Positions 25,664 through 34,720 of a stretch of 64,000 nucleotides of DNA are shown here, in pieces. A program made the translations under genes and the position numbers. This DNA comes from VXOZ01 sp965220045 (GTDB lineage Bacteria; Chloroflexota; UBA11872; VXOZ01). The notes beneath the pieces are model-generated. The model did no database searches. It was not told where the DNA came from and saw only the letters and a program-made list of their open reading frames with translations. Position 1 is the first letter of the stretch. Every line of letters begins with the position of its first letter. The DNA lies in NCBI GenBank assembly GCA_965220045.1, contig OZ244803.1, positions 558,001 through 622,000 on the forward strand, in the 5' to 3' direction.

Positions 25664-26059
25664 CTAGTGCGCGCCGGACTCGGCGAGCACTTCTTTGTAA
25701 CCGTCTGCATCCAACAACGTCTCCCAGTCCTCGTCGAGGTTTGAAGGCCGGATCTTCAGCATCCAGCCTTCGTCATACGGAGAATCGTTGACCAGTTCCG
25801 GGCTATCGGCGAGTTCATCGTTTATTTCCACGATCTCGCCGGCAATAGGTGAATAGAGGTCGGACGCCGTCTTCACCGACTCGACCACGCCAAACTCGCC
25901 CATGATGTCAACGTGCGTACCCGGCTCGGGCAACTCTACGTAAACGATGTCGCCGAGTTCCCCCTGCGCGTAATCGGTGATGCCTATGACGCAGAGACCG
26001 TCTTCCATGCGCGCCCACTCGTGCTCTTTGGTGTAGCACAACTCCTCTGGAATGTTCAT
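25664..26059 (-). CDS. gcvH: Glycine cleavage system H protein
   Basis: The small lipoyl carrier that shuttles the aminomethyl group between P, T and L proteins; 131 residues, as usual. The lipoylated lysine is in VVESVKTASDLYSP (about residue 66). Also visible are KEHEWAR at the start, GITDYAQGELGDIVYVELP and SPYDEGWMLKI. ATG 26059 has GGAGAAG upstream, which argues against an upstream in-frame ATG at 26125. It is second in the gcv operon. No lipoate ligase or L-protein (lpd) is in the window. Confidence 0.96.
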   Translation of the reverse strand: MNIPEELCYTKEHEWARMEDGLCVIGITDYAQGELGDIVYVELPEPGTHVDIMGEFGVVESVKTASDLYSPIAGEIVEINDELADSPELVNDSPYDEGWMLKIRPSNLDEDWETLLDADGYKEVLAESGAH

Positions 26060-26267
26060 GCTCTTCTCCGTTGCAATACTGTCTTGATTCTCTCGCGGCG
26101 CGATATTCCCAGTTTGCCGCCCCATAGTTCAGCAGCGTCGCACTTGTCTCCCAGCAGTCTCAAACTCGCGCAGACAGAGCAGTGCCAGGCAATGTCTACT
26201 GCGCATTCCAGCGGGTGTCAGCGCGGCGCCGGCTGCGGCAATCACGTCTGAAGCAGCTCTGCTTGGT

Positions 26268-27371
26268 CTACTTTGGGCGCCGATAGAACGGCAGCGGGAC
26301 CACTCTGGCCGCCCGCAGGTCCGCACGCACGCGCACGTGGATGGTGGCGCCCACCAGTGCACACCCGGTCTCTACGTTCGCAATGGCAATCGCCTTCTGG
26401 AGCGTGGGGCTAAACGTGCCGCTGGTAACGACGCCGACGTCCTCACCATCTACCACGACAAGCGTTCCCTCACGCGCGATGCCGCGGTCTATGAGTTCCA
26501 TGCCGATCAGCTCTCTCTCGGGGCCTATTTGCCGCACGTCCATGAGGGCCTCTTTGCCGATGAATTGACGGTTCCGGAAACGCACGAACTTCTGCAGCCC
26601 CGCGTCAAAAGGATTCGTCGCGTCATCCAACTCGTGGCCGTACAACGGCAGCCCGGCTTCCAGCCGCAGGGTATCGCGCGCGCCGAGGCCGACCGGCTTG
26701 ATGCCCCGCGGCGCGCCCTCAGCGAGAAGCGCGTCCCAGGCCTCTGCCGCGTCGTCCGCGGGAACGAAGAGCTCAAAGCCGTCCTCGCCGGTATACCCGG
26801 TGCGTGTAGCAACTATGATCTTGCCGAGAAAGGAGACTTGCGTGCCGCGGTAATAGCGGACGGCGGCGAGGTCTGCCGATTCACCAACCATGTCCTGAAG
26901 GAGACCGATTGCTCCCGGGCCCTGTACGGCGAGCAGGGCGAGCGCGCTATTCTGGATGGTGATTTCTATCGTCCAGTGCTGGGTCGCAATCTGGTGCTCC
27001 AACCAAGCGACGATCTTGTCGGTGTTGGAGGCATTGACCACCAGCCGGTAGTGCGTCGGCAACCGGTAGATCAGGACATCATCGAGCACGCCGCCATCCG
27101 GGCGACAAATAAGACTGTAGCGAATCTGGTTTTCGGCAAGGTCGGATACCTTGTTTGTCAGGATGCCATCCAAAAAGGCGCAAACGCTGTCACCGGCGAA
27201 ATCGAGAATTCCCATGTGGCCGATGTCAAAGAGGCCGATCGCGCTGCGCACCGCCTTATGCTCGGCAATAACGCCTTCGTACTGAACAGGCATTTCCCAG
27301 CCCGCAAAGGGCACAATGCGCGCACCTGCTGCGACGTGGGTTGCATAGAGAGGCGTACGCTTCAACTGCAT
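26268..27371 (-). CDS. gcvT: Glycine cleavage system T protein (aminomethyltransferase)
   Basis: Transfers the aminomethyl carbon to tetrahydrofolate, releasing ammonia. It has 367 residues from ATG 27371. Diagnostic stretches are TPLYATHVAAGARIVPFAGWEMPVQ (quoted in part as PFAGWEMPVQY), LFDIGHMG, the folate-site aspartate region NASNTDKI, TRTGYTGEDGFE and GLGARDTLRLEAGLPLYGHE. It is the first gene of the operon; the intergenic region to mazG (27372-27597) is a divergent promoter region. No glycine riboswitch is recognisable there. 208 bp separate it from gcvH. Confidence 0.96.
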   Translation of the reverse strand: MQLKRTPLYATHVAAGARIVPFAGWEMPVQYEGVIAEHKAVRSAIGLFDIGHMGILDFAGDSVCAFLDGILTNKVSDLAENQIRYSLICRPDGGVLDDVLIYRLPTHYRLVVNASNTDKIVAWLEHQIATQHWTIEITIQNSALALLAVQGPGAIGLLQDMVGESADLAAVRYYRGTQVSFLGKIIVATRTGYTGEDGFELFVPADDAAEAWDALLAEGAPRGIKPVGLGARDTLRLEAGLPLYGHELDDATNPFDAGLQKFVRFRNRQFIGKEALMDVRQIGPERELIGMELIDRGIAREGTLVVVDGEDVGVVTSGTFSPTLQKAIAIANVETGCALVGATIHVRVRADLRAARVVPLPFYRRPK

Positions 27372-27597
27372 TGCAATCCTGTAAAGAGATTTGCAGAGAT
27401 GCCGACTGTGGGGCCATCCCAATTACGCCTATTCTACTCCGTCTCCGCATTGCCTTCAACGCACGGGCATTGCCGGTCACGCCGGGCCCACCTGAGTGTA
27501 AGGGGCCAAGAATAGCGCCTCGCGGGCACGAGGGAGTATCGAGAAAAAGCGGCTAAGGCAGCGTGATACAATGGCACGGAAGGGAGAGGGATCACCT

Positions 27598-28989
27598 ATG
27601 CCTCAGTTGCTGCTGCTTGGCCTTGCTCCGAGCGGCGATACTCCGCTTTCACATTCTGTTCAAGCCCACCTGGACCGTTCAGTCTCGCTCCTCGTTTGCA
27701 ATCCCCGGCATGCCGCAATACGGAAGCAGTTTGGTGACGATGTTTTGCCCGCGAACGCTGCCAAGGTGCAGGGACTGCTCGAGAGAGGAGAAGACTTCAC
27801 CTACGTCGCCGTCGGCAGCCCGCTGGTCGATGACGCCTGCGCCCGCGATCTCCACTGGCGCGCCACCGCGGCGGGCTGGGACGTGCGGGTGGTCGCTGCG
27901 CCTAGCCTGCTGGAGCAGGCCTGTGCGAGCCTGGCGCTTGGCAGCGAACCGCACATGGTGATGAGCGGGGCAGCATCGGTTGGCACAACAGACTCGGCAG
28001 TCCTCGTACTCGCGGCGAATGCCACGCCTCGCGCCATGCAGGCAATCAGGCAGCGATACCCTATCGCACATGAAGTAAGCGTCTTGGCATTTGTGGATCA
28101 GCCGACACCGGAAGTGCGTTCGCTGACCTTCGGCGAAGCCATGACGCAGCAGTCCGACGTGCTCTTCATACCGCCGTTGACGCCCTTGGAGCAACTCGAC
28201 AGACCCGAGTCGCTCCGCTGGATTATGGCGCGCTTACGCGCACCGGACGGCTGCCCGTGGGACCAGGAGCAGACCCATCGCACCCTTAAGCAGCACCTGC
28301 TTGAGGAGACCGCAGAGGTGCTTGACGCCCTTGACGACGATGATATGGACGCGCTGCGCGAAGAGCTCGGCGACCTGCTGCTTCAGGTCTACTTTCAGGC
28401 GCAGATTGCCGAGGAGCAGGGCGACTTCACGTTCGATGACGTGGTACGCGGCATCAGCGAGAAGCTCGTGCGGCGGCACCCGCACGTATTCGGCGACCGC
28501 ACGGCGGGCAGCGCCGATCAAGCCCTCGCTAATTGGGAGTCCATCAAGCAGGCAGAGCATGCGGCACAGGGCAAGGAGCGGCACTCGCTGCTCGATCGCG
28601 TGCCCCGCTCGCTGTCGGGCCTGGCCACGGCGCAAGCCATCGGCAAGACGGTGGTGAAGGTCGGATTCGATTGGCCCAGCATAGAGGACGTTCTGGCCAA
28701 GTTGCGCGAAGAGATGGACGAATTGGACGCGGCGGCAACCACAGAAGAGCGGTTTGAGGAGCTGGGCGACGTGCTCTTCGTCATGGCGCAGGTTGCCAAG
28801 TGGCTGGAGGTCGATGCGGAGGAGGCGCTGCGCGCTTCCAATGCCAAGTTTAGCCGCCGGTTTGCCTACATGGAAGAGGTCGCCCGCAACGCGGGCAGTG
28901 ATCTCGGCGACTACTCGTTCGAAAAACTCGACTCTCTCTGGGAAGAAGCCAAGCTCGCCACGAGCAACCCGTGGGGATGCCCCCGCTAG
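27598..28989 (+). CDS. mazG: MazG nucleoside triphosphate pyrophosphohydrolase with N-terminal methylase-like domain
   Basis: A two-part protein of 463 residues. The N-terminal ~200 residues look like a tetrapyrrole (SAM) methylase-type domain, as in Bacillus YabN (GLAPSGDTPLS, VAVGSPLVDD, VVAAPSLLEQACASL). The C-terminal part carries two MazG modules: the first with CPWDQEQTHRTLKQHLLEE and EELGDLLLQV, the second with KVGFDWPS, LREEMDEL and EELGDVLFVMAQ. MazG hydrolyses NTPs to NMPs and pyrophosphate and can clear abnormal nucleotides. ATG 27598 follows GGGAGAGGG at good spacing, preferred over ATG 27571. It overlaps the MFS gene by 13 nt. Confidence 0.92.
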   Translation: MPQLLLLGLAPSGDTPLSHSVQAHLDRSVSLLVCNPRHAAIRKQFGDDVLPANAAKVQGLLERGEDFTYVAVGSPLVDDACARDLHWRATAAGWDVRVVAAPSLLEQACASLALGSEPHMVMSGAASVGTTDSAVLVLAANATPRAMQAIRQRYPIAHEVSVLAFVDQPTPEVRSLTFGEAMTQQSDVLFIPPLTPLEQLDRPESLRWIMARLRAPDGCPWDQEQTHRTLKQHLLEETAEVLDALDDDDMDALREELGDLLLQVYFQAQIAEEQGDFTFDDVVRGISEKLVRRHPHVFGDRTAGSADQALANWESIKQAEHAAQGKERHSLLDRVPRSLSGLATAQAIGKTVVKVGFDWPSIEDVLAKLREEMDELDAAATTEERFEELGDVLFVMAQVAKWLEVDAEEALRASNAKFSRRFAYMEEVARNAGSDLGDYSFEKLDSLWEEAKLATSNPWGCPR

Positions 28990-30194
28990 TGACTCCCTGG
29001 CAACGGCGAATCTTCCCGGTTCTTCTCGCGGCATTCACCGCCCAACTCGGCGTACCGGCGTTTCTGCCGTTCGTGCCCCTCTACATGGAGGAACTGGGCA
29101 TTGACGACATTGGGGTTGCCGCGCGGTGGAGCGGCGTCCTGGTGGCGATCACGCCGCTCACCTCATTCATTGCAGTCCCCTACCTCGGTCAGGTCGGCGA
29201 TCGCATCGGACTCAAGCCAATGGCCCTTATCGGGCTGGGGCTCGGCGGCTTCACGATTTCGGCCTTGGCGCTGGCGACCAGTCCGTGGCACCTGCTCATC
29301 GGCCGCATGCTCTTCGGCTTCTGCGGCGTGTACTGGACGTTCTTCGCGGCCGCCATTGCCGAACACGCGCCGCGCGTACACATGGTGCGGGCCTTTGGCT
29401 GGCTGCAAATGGTGAATTTCGGCGCGCCCATCCTGGCGCCCGCAATCGGGGGCGCGGTTGCTTTTGTATTCGGATTAAAGGCGGTCTTTTTGCTGGCGGG
29501 TGTGATGTTCTGGATTGCGACGGCGATGGTCGCGGTCTTGTATCCGCGCGGAGAGGGGCTCAAGCCGCAACGCCCGCAAACGAGCGTGGGCTCACCGTGG
29601 CAGATGATCTATTCCCAGCCGCAGATGGGGATGCTTTCAGTTTTGCTGATGGTTTCGTTCTACGCCGAGGGCAGTACGCTGCCCATCATACCGCTCTATA
29701 TGCAGCATCTGGGTGTTGCGTCCGACCAGGTAGCGGCCACGGTGGGGCTCATCACCGCCCTGAGCGCGGCAACCTTCGTGGTGGCGAACGCGTTCGTAGG
29801 CCGCGTGGTTCCCACGCGGTTGGCCCACATTGCCGTGCTACCGGGTCTCATCGGCGCCGCCGTCGTGTGCGTGCCGCTCTTCTACGCCAGCCAGCTCTGG
29901 CACTTGCTCGTGTTTCGTCCGCTGCTCTCGCTCTTCACCGGCACCGTACCGGCCTTGGTGTATACGGCTGCCGAGCCATTTGTGCCGCCGGAACGCCGGG
30001 GTACGGGCTTTGGCTTGCTCACCAGCGTGGGCCTGGGCGGCACCGCCGTGGGCCGGGTTGCCAGCGGTATGGTGGCGTCGCTCTCGCTGTCCGGTGTCTT
30101 TCTGGTTGATGGGATACTCCTCTTGGGCGGCTTTGGGCTGTACGCCGCGTTTCGCCGGCGTTTCCCCTATCCTGACGTGGACAAGGAGCAGTAG
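28977..30194 (+). CDS. MFS transporter
   Basis: A major facilitator protein of 405 residues with about 12 hydrophobic segments. The first half opens IFPVLLAAFTAQLGVPAFLPFVPLYMEELG (helix 1) and has a loop motif GQVGDRIGLKP between helices 2 and 3. The second half has IPLYMQHLGV and a related loop at FVGRVVPTRLAH. Such proteins often export drugs or sugars; the substrate is not predictable. ATG 28977 lies inside the end of mazG (13-nt overlap), so it is probably translationally coupled. GTG 28971 is an alternative. Confidence 0.88.
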   Translation: MPPLVTPWQRRIFPVLLAAFTAQLGVPAFLPFVPLYMEELGIDDIGVAARWSGVLVAITPLTSFIAVPYLGQVGDRIGLKPMALIGLGLGGFTISALALATSPWHLLIGRMLFGFCGVYWTFFAAAIAEHAPRVHMVRAFGWLQMVNFGAPILAPAIGGAVAFVFGLKAVFLLAGVMFWIATAMVAVLYPRGEGLKPQRPQTSVGSPWQMIYSQPQMGMLSVLLMVSFYAEGSTLPIIPLYMQHLGVASDQVAATVGLITALSAATFVVANAFVGRVVPTRLAHIAVLPGLIGAAVVCVPLFYASQLWHLLVFRPLLSLFTGTVPALVYTAAEPFVPPERRGTGFGLLTSVGLGGTAVGRVASGMVASLSLSGVFLVDGILLLGGFGLYAAFRRRFPYPDVDKEQ

Positions 30195-30272
30195 AGAACC
30201 AGATAGGTGGCTTGTTTGATGAGAATTAGGAATTCACGCTAGCATTGAATTGAGAAGCACTCGCAGGATAAA

Positions 30273-30300
30273 CCGTCCTTCCGGCGTGAGCCGGAGTCCA
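30273..30300. repeat. Family B hairpin, degenerate outer stem
   Basis: The stem CCGGC/GCCGG with a GTGA loop is flanked by TTC and GTC, ending TCCA. It lies in the gap before the GalE-like gene. Confidence 0.65.
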
Positions 30301-30440
30301 ATTGCAGTGCTGCGGAAGACCAGCAGGTACGCGACCGAACTACCGTTTGCAAGCGGGTACTTGGCTAATGTCAGTTCTAGGGGCTACTTGTGAATTCTGA
30401 GAATAGAGGGCGCTCGCCAACGCCTTTGGAGATTATTTAG

Positions 30441-31601
30441 GTGAAGGTCTTTGTTACCGGCGGCGCTGGCTACATTGGAAGTGCCGTAACTGAGTTGCTG
30501 CTGGATAGCGGACACGATGTCGTCGTCTTCGACAACCTGTCGACAGGGCACCGGACCGCGGTCGACCCACGGGCGACGTTTGTGTGCGGGGATACGGCGG
30601 ATGCCGCCGGCGTAGCGGAGGCGATGGCTAGCGCCGACCCGGACGTCGTCGTGCACATGGCGGCCTACATTCGGATGGGCGAATCGATGCACGACCCGGG
30701 CAAGTACTTCCGCAACAATACCGCTAATGCGCTGCATGTCTTGGATGCCATGCTCGCGGCCAAGGTGCCGCACATGGTGTTTTCATCCACCGCCGGCGTC
30801 TACGGCACGCCGGAATCGTTGCCAATAAAAGAGGACTATCCGCTAGACCCGCTCAATCCTTACAGTGAGAGCAAACGCCAGGTAGAGAACATCATCGCAT
30901 GGTATGCGCAGGCGTATGGGATCAATGCGACGGTCTTTCGCTTCTTCAATGCGGCGGGCGCTACCGCCAAGTACGGGGAAGACCACCGGCCGGAAAGCCA
31001 CCTCATTCCCATCGTGCTGCAAGTGGCGCAGGGAAAGCGACCCCACCTGGATCTCTATGGCACGGACTACGCAACCCGCGACGGCACGGCCAGTCGGGAC
31101 TACGTTCACGTGCGGGATCTGGCGCGGGCGCACTTGCGGGCGATTGAGGAGGTGGACTCCCGTCTGCGGAGTTCCCCGGCGAGTCTTGCCGGTCAAAGGG
31201 ATTTAGACTCGAGCGCGGTGAGTCACCCTCACCCCCGTATCGAGTACGGGGCAGGCTCTAGCCCTCTCCCTCAAGGGAGAGGGGATTCAATTCGCGGGAA
31301 CGACGGAGCAGGCGGAGTCACGATATATAACATCGGCAGCGAGCGGGGCGCGACTAATCTTGAAGTCATCGAGACGGCGCGCCGAGTGACCGGTCGCCCG
31401 ATACCGGTGCGGGAGTGTCCCCGCCGGCCCGGCGACGCGGCGGCATCATTGGCCAGCGCGGGGAAGATCCGGCGAGAGCTAGGCTGGGAGCCGGCGTACT
31501 CTGACCTGGAGACCATCATCGGCAGCGCGTGGGACTGGCTGCAGCGGCATCCGCAGGGCTATGAATCTGTTCCCTCTCCCTCTGGGAGAGGGCTAGGGTG
31601 A
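30441..31601 (+). CDS. GalE-like NAD-dependent sugar-nucleotide epimerase with a repeat insertion
   Basis: An extended SDR resembling UDP-glucose 4-epimerase. NAD loop: VFVTGGAGYIGS. Aspartate-rich strand: VVVFDNLSTGHR. Catalytic serine region: VFSSTAGVYG. YxxxK: NPYSESKRQ (about residue 138). Substrate side: RFFNAAGA and SRDYVHVRDLARAHL. After AIEEV, a foreign ~53-residue segment encoded by repeat sequence (31151-31310) precedes GGVTIYNIGSERG, where GalE proteins continue directly. The natural end HPQGY is extended by about 12 residues and a TGA stop supplied by a family E repeat. Whether the protein still folds is open; the insertion lies on a surface loop side. The start is GTG 30441. Confidence 0.85.
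   Translation: MKVFVTGGAGYIGSAVTELLLDSGHDVVVFDNLSTGHRTAVDPRATFVCGDTADAAGVAEAMASADPDVVVHMAAYIRMGESMHDPGKYFRNNTANALHVLDAMLAAKVPHMVFSSTAGVYGTPESLPIKEDYPLDPLNPYSESKRQVENIIAWYAQAYGINATVFRFFNAAGATAKYGEDHRPESHLIPIVLQVAQGKRPHLDLYGTDYATRDGTASRDYVHVRDLARAHLRAIEEVDSRLRSSPASLAGQRDLDSSAVSHPHPRIEYGAGSSPLPQGRGDSIRGNDGAGGVTIYNIGSERGATNLEVIETARRVTGRPIPVRECPRRPGDAAASLASAGKIRRELGWEPAYSDLETIIGSAWDWLQRHPQGYESVPSPSGRGLG
31151..31310 (+). repeat. Nested composite of mini-elements inside the GalE-like gene
   Basis: Left to right: the 5' half of a family B element (GGACTCCCG, 31151-31169), a linker, the 30-nt palindrome shared with 1783-1812 (31229-31258), a family E unit CCCTCTCCC/GGGAGAGGG (31262-31283), and the 3' half of a B element (TTCGCGGGAACGACGG). 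The whole 160-bp block stays open in the host reading frame, giving DSRLRS at one end and RGNDG at the other. Confidence 0.8.
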
Positions 31602-31604
31602 GGG
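31572..31604 (+). repeat. Family E element at the 3' end of the GalE-like gene
   Basis: CCCTCTCCC and GGGAGAGGG are separated by three bases, then CTAGGGTGAGGG. The last 12 codons and the TGA of the epimerase lie in this repeat. Confidence 0.85.
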
Positions 31605-31632
31605 CCGGCTTTCTCGCGGGGCTGAGAGGAGA

Positions 31633-31663
31633 AGATGGATTCCCGTTTTCACGGGAATGACGG
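31633..31663. repeat. Family B element between epimerase and PHP gene
   Basis: The stem ATTCCCGT/ACGGGAAT around TTTC, then GACGG. The inner C-G pair of the usual stem is replaced by T-A on both sides. Confidence 0.85.
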
Positions 31664-31687
31664 AACCATTGCGGTAATGGCACACGA

Positions 31688-32383
31688 GTGGAACAGGCTG
31701 ACGGTAGTGATAGGACGGACTTGGGAAAGAAACTCTTGATACGCGTCGATTTACATACCCATACCGAATACTCCTCAGACTCGGAACTCGCGCTGGAACG
31801 TGCGGTTGCAGGCTGGCAGCGCGCGGGCATCGACTGTGTGGCGGTGACCGACCATAACACCATCGCCGGTGCGCTGGCACTGCGGGAATGGGCGCCGTTG
31901 CGCGTAATCGTGGGCAGCGAAGTGCGAACGTGCGAGGGCGAGATCATTGGCCTCTTCCTGGAGGAGGAGATTGCTCGCGGCCTGTCGCCGGAGGAAACAA
32001 TCCGGCAGATCCGCGATCAAGGAGGACTGGTGATGATCCCGCATCCGTTCGACCGCTTTCGCCAGTCGCGCCTCAGCGAGGCGGCCCTGATGCGCATCCT
32101 GCCACAGGTCGACATAATCGAAGTCTTCAATGCGCGCACGGCCTTCGCGCGGGACAACCGGCGCGGCGAAATGCTGGCTGCCGAGCACGATCTCATTCCG
32201 GTAGCGGGCAGCGATTCCCACACGGCCCACGAGCTGGGACGCTCTTACGTTGATATGCCCGACTTCGATTCCCCCCGGACCTTCCTCGAGTCTCTGCGCG
32301 CCGGACGTCTCGTCAAGCGGCAGAGCTCGTGGTTTGTGCACGCCTTCACGCGGTGGGCGAAACTGCGCTCGCGACTGCGGTAA
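31688..32383 (+). CDS. PHP-domain metal-dependent phosphoesterase
   Basis: A 231-residue PHP-superfamily protein. Motifs in order: VDLHTHTEYSSDS (about residue 20), VAVTDHNTIAG, VGSEVRT, VMIPHPFDRFR, EVFNAR and VAGSDSHTAHELG. These supply the histidine and aspartate ligands of a two- or three-metal site. Relatives hydrolyse nucleoside 3',5'-bisphosphates or histidinol phosphate; here only a phosphoesterase role can be proposed. The start at 31688 (GTG) could be later, near the leucine-rich LIRVDLHTH. It lies 87 bp after the epimerase and may share its transcript. Confidence 0.88.
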   Translation: MEQADGSDRTDLGKKLLIRVDLHTHTEYSSDSELALERAVAGWQRAGIDCVAVTDHNTIAGALALREWAPLRVIVGSEVRTCEGEIIGLFLEEEIARGLSPEETIRQIRDQGGLVMIPHPFDRFRQSRLSEAALMRILPQVDIIEVFNARTAFARDNRRGEMLAAEHDLIPVAGSDSHTAHELGRSYVDMPDFDSPRTFLESLRAGRLVKRQSSWFVHAFTRWAKLRSRLR

Positions 32384-32441
32384 GCACAGTCGCTCAGTTT
32401 CCTGCGTGTCCCCCAACACTTCTCTGCCTCGATAGTTGTCC

Positions 32442-32852
32442 TCAATCCTCATCGGCTTTTGGGTCTGCTTCCGGCACAACGCTGATGGCCAACTGGCCCG
32501 CCAAAAGGTCTACGACGTCAATTTCATAAGTAAAGCGCTGCGCCCCGTAGTTCAGGGTCTGGCCGGTGACCTTACGGCCGTCTGCCGTCAGCTTGACGAC
32601 CGCATAGCCGAGGCGTGTAGTGACCTTGACATAGTCGCTGCTGGCCCCCGCGGCGATGTCGCCAAAGGACTGATCGCCCACGCTTACGTTGGTGAAATCA
32701 AACTGGGAGATGTTATTGATGCGGACTTCGATCTCGGCATCGCCTCCTGGGCCGCAGGCAGAGAGCCCACCCAGCAACCACAATGCTAGAGCTGTCACGG
32801 CGGCGACGCGCAGCGCATTCCCAAGTATTCTGTTGCCAACCATCTTATCCAT
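32442..32852 (-). CDS. Small secreted lipoprotein of unknown function
   Basis: A 136-residue protein. The N-terminus has a signal peptide (about 20 hydrophobic residues, VAAVTALALWLLGGL) ending in the lipobox LSAC, so cysteine 33 should be lipidated. The mature part is a short beta-rich domain (EIEVRINNISQFDFTNVSVGDQ... ending AISVVPEADP), with no family I recognise. The acidic tail is PKADED. It stands between two convergent or divergent sugar-related genes, with no obvious partner. Confidence 0.75.
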   Translation of the reverse strand: MDKMVGNRILGNALRVAAVTALALWLLGGLSACGPGGDAEIEVRINNISQFDFTNVSVGDQSFGDIAAGASSDYVKVTTRLGYAVVKLTADGRKVTGQTLNYGAQRFTYEIDVVDLLAGQLAISVVPEADPKADED

Positions 32853-32899
32853 GCCGTCAAGTCCCTTAATCGCCGCGAAACCCTAAAACGGCTGCGAGT

Positions 32900-34039
32900 C
32901 TACTGGTCCACGACGCTGCCATCGACGTGCAGACGCGCGCCGGTGGGGCGCGGCACGGGTGGGTGCTTTGCGGCGGCGTCTGGCATGAGCTCGATGCCGA
33001 TGCCTGGCGTGTCCGGGATCAAGACAAAGCCCTGCTCGCACTGCACCGGCGTCTGCACAATTTCGCTCTTCGGCGGCCGGTCTTCGCCGATGGGATACTC
33101 CTGGATGGCGAAGTTCGGGATGCAGGCGGCCACTTGCAGGCAAGCGGCGGTGCTGACCGGTGAGAGCGGGTTGTGGGGCACGACGCCGACATAGTGCGCC
33201 TCCGCCAGCGCCGCAATCTTCTTGGCGCCTGAGATGCCGCCGACGAGGCACACGTCGGGACGCACGTATTGCACCGCGCCGCGCGTGAGGAGCATCTGAA
33301 ACTCGTGCAGCGTATGCAGCCGCTCGCCGGTGGCAATGGGAATGCCGATCTTGTCGGCAATCTGTGCCATGGCGTCGAAGCTGTCGGGCAGCGTGGGGTC
33401 TTCGTAGAAATAGGGGTGGTAGGGTTCGATGCTGCGAGCGAGCACCACGGCTTCGGCAGGTGTCAACTGGCGGTGGATCTCGATGCAGAGGTCAACGTCG
33501 GTGCCAACCGCCTCGCGATACTGCCGCACATTGTCGGCGGCCTCGCCGATCCTGGCAGCATGGGTTTTGAAGAAGGGCACGTCGCGACCCTCGTCGAGCA
33601 ACGGATTGAGATGCCCGACCGCCGTAAAACCCTTGTCACGCGCCTCCACGCAGCCTTGCACTTGCTCGGCGATGGTGCGGCCGTAGACGTGATAGTAAAC
33701 CCGTGCTTTGTCCCGGCACTTGCCGCCGAGCAGATCGTAGACCGGCACGCCGTGCGCTTTACCCTTGATGTCCCAGAGCGCGATATCAATGGCGGAAAGC
33801 GCGCCCATGATTGCCGCACCCCGGAAGTGAGCGGTGCGGTACATCACGTTCCAGTGATGTTCGATGCGGGCCGGGTCTTCACCGACCAAGTAGACCGCGA
33901 ACTTTTCCAGCGCGGCTTGCGACGCCTCCAGATGTCCCCAGGTACCGGATTCTCCCAGTCCCGTAATGCCGGCGTCGGTCTCGATCTGGACAAAGAGATA
34001 GCGGTCGATGGGCAGCGCGTTGACGGCGGTGATTTTCAT
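32900..34039 (-). CDS. Enolase-superfamily sugar-acid dehydratase (DgoD-like, MR subgroup)
   Basis: A mandelate racemase/muconate lactonizing enzyme-type protein of 379 residues. N-terminal cap: MKITAVNALPIDRYLFVQIE, GITGLGESG. TIM barrel: AIDIALWDIKGKAHGVPVYDLLGG (partly quoted), metal ligands in CIEIHRQL, YFYEDP and ATGERL, and the late segment VRPDVCLVGGISGAKKIA with PHNPLSP holding the catalytic histidine candidate. The metal ligand usually D-x-H in galactonate dehydratase is E-x-H here, so the substrate may be another aldonate. ATG 34039 has AAGGAG upstream. SAR202-type Chloroflexota are known for many such paralogues (established in literature); here only this one and the enolase-like gene occur. 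Confidence 0.9.
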   Translation of the reverse strand: MKITAVNALPIDRYLFVQIETDAGITGLGESGTWGHLEASQAALEKFAVYLVGEDPARIEHHWNVMYRTAHFRGAAIMGALSAIDIALWDIKGKAHGVPVYDLLGGKCRDKARVYYHVYGRTIAEQVQGCVEARDKGFTAVGHLNPLLDEGRDVPFFKTHAARIGEAADNVRQYREAVGTDVDLCIEIHRQLTPAEAVVLARSIEPYHPYFYEDPTLPDSFDAMAQIADKIGIPIATGERLHTLHEFQMLLTRGAVQYVRPDVCLVGGISGAKKIAALAEAHYVGVVPHNPLSPVSTAACLQVAACIPNFAIQEYPIGEDRPPKSEIVQTPVQCEQGFVLIPDTPGIGIELMPDAAAKHPPVPRPTGARLHVDGSVVDQ

Positions 34040-34720
34040 TGTAGTGAGTCTCCTTGAAGTCCAAGATGCTGAAGAGTTTGGGCAGCAAGATTGGTTGACC
34101 CTTTCATTCGTATAGTATCGAGTTTGCGAGAGCGTAGCCAGAGGCAACTGAGCGGGCGGTGGGCACAGGCTGAACGCAGGATGACGGTAGGTCCGCATAT
34201 CCCGGACTGCAACGGCCTTGATGTTTCTATTGCCGATGGGCGTGGCGGTCATGCTGTAGTGTGCGCCCTTCGAAGTGGCAAGGCGTGGCGGGAAGGGGAA
34301 CCGACGCATCGACTTGCTGCAACGATTCAATCACGGACGTAACCGCGCGGGCGCAGGTTGCAATCTGCGCTACCGGAAAGGGCGGTGCGCTCCGTCTCGT
34401 CACATTGCGCGCAACACAGCAGTCCAGTATCAGAGGGCGGAGCGAGTGAATTGCTGGAGCGGGCTTACCAATTCACAATTTCCCAAGAGAGCGAAAGAAG
34501 CGCAATTCGCCCGCGCCTTGCAGTATGCGGTATCTTCTTCAATGGAAACAGTACGTTCGCTGGTCCGGTGCGGACCGTAGAGTGGGCCTGCGTGTGAAAT
34601 GTGCGGATTGACCGCAATTGTAAATGGTTGTGATGGGCGTGCAGGCAACCGTGATGGGACGAACCTACGCGTGCTATTGCGATAGGCTGGACCGGTAGAG
34701 GATTGCCGGAGCGGAACTCA
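34040..34720. other. Divergent intergenic region with one family C palindrome
   Basis: A gap of 681 bp between the dehydratase and the following epimerase, read in opposite directions. The only repeat recognised is a family C copy at 34351-34375. No RNA gene, gene remnant or operator was recognised; promoters for both neighbours should lie here. Confidence 0.5.

Noticed and set aside
27372..27597. Possible glycine riboswitch before gcvT
   Set aside because: No conserved glycine-aptamer segments are visible on the minus strand.
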